Origin: Bacteroidota bacterium
GTDB taxonomy: Bacteria > Bacteroidota > Bacteroidia > J057
Direction: 5' to 3'
DNA: 8,270 bases
Assembly (NCBI GenBank): GCA_004292985.1
Contig: RDXT01000596.1
Location: 1-8,270 of the forward strand
In this document: positions 6,731 through 8,270 of the stretch, in pieces
Layout: each line of letters opens with the position of its first letter
How positions within the stretch are numbered: the first letter of the stretch is position 1
Program-made: the position numbers and the translations under genes
The notes under the pieces: generated by a model
Database searches by the model: none
Told to the model about the DNA's origin: nothing
What the model saw: only the letters and a program-made list of their open reading frames with translations

Positions 6731-7237
6731 ATGAAAACAGCCGCCAGTTTCTTTCTGCTCTTTGCTCTCAGTTTTTCCACGCTCTCTGCTGCGCCCCGGC
6801 TCTACAGCATGGCGGCGGCGCTCGACCTGTACCAGTCCGGAGCATATGAAAAAGCGATCAGCGCCTTTTCCCGCCTGATCGTGGAAGAGGATGCCCTGAG
6901 CGAAGAAGCCAAGGCACACGCACATTATTATCTGGCGGAGTCTTATCGCCAAACGGCCATTCACCCCAGCCACAAAAGCCACGCCCGCGCCGACGCGATA
7001 GACAAAGCCTGGAACCACTTGCTGGCTGCCCGTGCGCAGGACCGCAGCGGTGTCCTTTCTGCACGCATTTCCCTCTCTTTTCAGGCCCTGAAACTGCCTT
7101 ACGAACAAATTGCGGAGGCGGCCCTGCTTCAAAAAGACACAGCGGCAGCAGCCCGCATACGCGCTAAAATCGGTCGGGAATTTAAAACTTCACCATCCGG
7201 CCCGTCATATTCATCCTCAGTCCCGCCTGAAAGCTGA
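6731..7237 (+). CDS. small exported TPR-like protein (168 aa)
   Basis: The N-terminus MKTAASFFLLFALSFSTLSAAP is a clear signal peptide, with cleavage likely after Ala20 or Ala21, so the protein should be periplasmic or secreted. One good TPR-like helix pair follows: AAALDLYQSGAYEKAISAFSRLI, then EEAKAHAHYYLAESYRQTA (about residues 28-75). A second helical region is around 95-150 (AWNHLLAARAQD, and later AALLQKDTAAAARIRAKIG). The tail is low-complexity, rich in Ser and Pro. The signal peptide fixes the start at 6731; the next in-frame ATG (6809) would remove it. Unusually, the start codon touches the U-tract of the preceding terminator, so no normal leader exists if transcription comes from upstream. 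Its last 56 bases overlap the convergent RemB-like gene. Function unknown; kinship to the preceding TPR gene is by fold, not obvious sequence identity. Confidence 0.82.
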   Translation: MKTAASFFLLFALSFSTLSAAPRLYSMAAALDLYQSGAYEKAISAFSRLIVEEDALSEEAKAHAHYYLAESYRQTAIHPSHKSHARADAIDKAWNHLLAARAQDRSGVLSARISLSFQALKLPYEQIAEAALLQKDTAAAARIRAKIGREFKTSPSGPSYSSSVPPES

Positions 7238-8270
7238 GCGAAGAGACCTCATTTTCTCTGCGGTAGCGCCCCTCTGCCTCGATCCAGGCATCACTTTTCC
7301 ATAGCTGCCAGCTCACCCTTCCATACAGGTCCCTGACATTCCACGGATTCCCCTGTCCTACGCTGTTGCCGAAATCGTCCGGACGGTCCACCTGCGGGAT
7401 ACGGATGTCGCCGCCATAGTTGATGCCATTCTGGTCGAGGCCCTTCATCAGCATCGTTCCGGAAAGAAATACATTGAGCGCGGCCAGGGGGTGATAGCGC
7501 AAAATGAGGTGGGCGCTGTAGAGATTTGCTCCGGCAGCATGCCCCAGGTACTGGCCGTAATGGGCGTAGTTGGATGAGGTATTAAAATGCTGATAGGTGT
7601 AGGGCCGCACACGGTTGTATTCTGCCTGAATGTCCAGCGTCGGAATGCGGAAGGCATCAATGTACTTAATGCCCGCCTGCCAGCCGGTTTTGTTGCCCCA
7701 ATAGCCTTTGTCCTGCCTGAAAAAGCCGAAATTGAAGTCATCGAGCAAAAACTGGCCATAGAGCTGAACATGGTTCAGGAGGTTCCATTTGGCGTGAGCA
7801 CCCAGCAGGGCATTGTCCGGGCTTCCGATAAACTGCTCGGCGGCTCTGTAAAAAATCAGCGGATTGAGGTACTGAAGTTCAAATCCGCGCTGGCCGTTGG
7901 GGAGCCAGGGATTATACACGACCGATTCAAACACCCCCAGCGATATATGTTTGTCCGGTTTAAAGGAAAGCTGGTGAAAGGCTCCATATTTACGCGGATA
8001 GGTACCATCACGATCGCTTTTACCCGGAATAAAGTCAATCATCTGGGTAAAATGGTTCACATACTCCAGTTTCCAGACGCGGGTAGTGACCGTCAGCAGC
8101 AGATAGTCGGCGGCATAGTCGGAAAGGAGGAGGCTTTGGTATCCGTTTCCCCAAAAGGCGCGGTCTTTCCCAAATTTAATCCGCATTTCCCGAAAGGGGC
8201 TGAAGGTTACATAGGCGCGGGAGCCGAGCCAGTCTATCGCATTTTCATTTTTAAAGGGCTTGACAAAGGC
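7182..8270 (-). CDS. RemB/Wzi-like outer-membrane beta-barrel protein, N-terminus outside window
   Basis: The frame is open to the right edge; 28 codons lie upstream of the first internal Met (8186) and read sensibly (DWLGSRAYVTFSPFRE), so that Met is not the start. The visible 362 residues show alternating amphipathic strands rich in Tyr, Trp, Phe and Asn. They end in GRMVKF with a terminal Phe, as expected for a barrel inserted by the BAM machinery. Recognisable blocks are FGKDRAFWGNGYQSLLLSD (33-51), FELQYLNPLIFYR, GSPDNALLGA (149-158), KYIDAF and NRVRPYTY (219-226). From memory these resemble the Bacteroidota family annotated as gliding-motility protein RemB or capsule-assembly Wzi-like, found in the outer membrane. 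Such annotations are often loose, so a role in gliding or polysaccharide attachment is an inference. The full protein is probably 500 or more residues. Its 3' end overlaps the neighbouring TPR-like gene by 56 bases. Confidence 0.85.
   Translation of the reverse strand, partial: AFVKPFKNENAIDWLGSRAYVTFSPFREMRIKFGKDRAFWGNGYQSLLLSDYAADYLLLTVTTRVWKLEYVNHFTQMIDFIPGKSDRDGTYPRKYGAFHQLSFKPDKHISLGVFESVVYNPWLPNGQRGFELQYLNPLIFYRAAEQFIGSPDNALLGAHAKWNLLNHVQLYGQFLLDDFNFGFFRQDKGYWGNKTGWQAGIKYIDAFRIPTLDIQAEYNRVRPYTYQHFNTSSNYAHYGQYLGHAAGANLYSAHLILRYHPLAALNVFLSGTMLMKGLDQNGINYGGDIRIPQVDRPDDFGNSVGQGNPWNVRDLYGRVSWQLWKSDAWIEAEGRYRRENEVSSLSFQAGLRMNMTGRMVKF

Noticed and set aside
1..8270. CRISPR array, insertion sequence, tRNA or rRNA genes, defence or phage genes
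   Set aside because: No regularly spaced repeats, terminal inverted repeats, transposase motifs or RNA gene signatures were seen; nearly all DNA is explained by housekeeping or envelope genes.

Overview
The window looks like an ordinary chromosomal housekeeping segment from a member of the Bacteroidota. Several things point there. The trmB start is preceded by a promoter of the Bacteroidota type (TTG, 18 bases, TACCTTTG, fitting the TAnnTTTG -7 consensus). Start codons lack clear Shine-Dalgarno sequences. MetK begins MPYLFTSESVSEGHPDK, and GyrA has a short QRDR of the GDSAVYETMVRMAQ form. The last gene belongs to an outer-membrane family (RemB/Wzi-like) typical of gliding and related Bacteroidota. 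Coding regions are fairly GC-rich by eye, so a higher-GC lineage such as Saprospiria or relatives is possible, but I cannot place it more finely.

Layout, left to right. metK (SAM synthetase) is on the minus strand, and its last few codons run off the left edge. A 204-base divergent spacer holds the trmB promoter. trmB (tRNA m7G46 methyltransferase) is on the plus strand and overlaps tail-to-tail with an unrecognised 148-residue cytoplasmic protein on the minus strand. A 396-base, locally AT-rich divergent spacer separates that gene from gyrA. gyrA is followed 61 bases later by an exported TPR protein of 418 residues. A strong intrinsic terminator closes that unit. Its U-tract directly abuts the start codon of a second, smaller exported TPR-like protein. 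That gene in turn overlaps tail-to-tail with a minus-strand outer-membrane beta-barrel protein related to RemB/Wzi, which runs off the right edge.

Functional links: metK makes S-adenosylmethionine and trmB consumes it, and they are divergently arranged. gyrA and the first TPR gene probably share a transcript. The two TPR genes may form a terminator-attenuated series in which the distal gene is expressed only by read-through or from its own unseen promoter. I found no CRISPR array, transposon, tRNA, rRNA, phage gene or defence cassette, and nothing that amounts to a clearly new system. The most interesting features are the terminator/start-codon junction, the uncharacterised gene between trmB and gyrA with its palindrome-rich promoter, and the degenerate GyrA-box.
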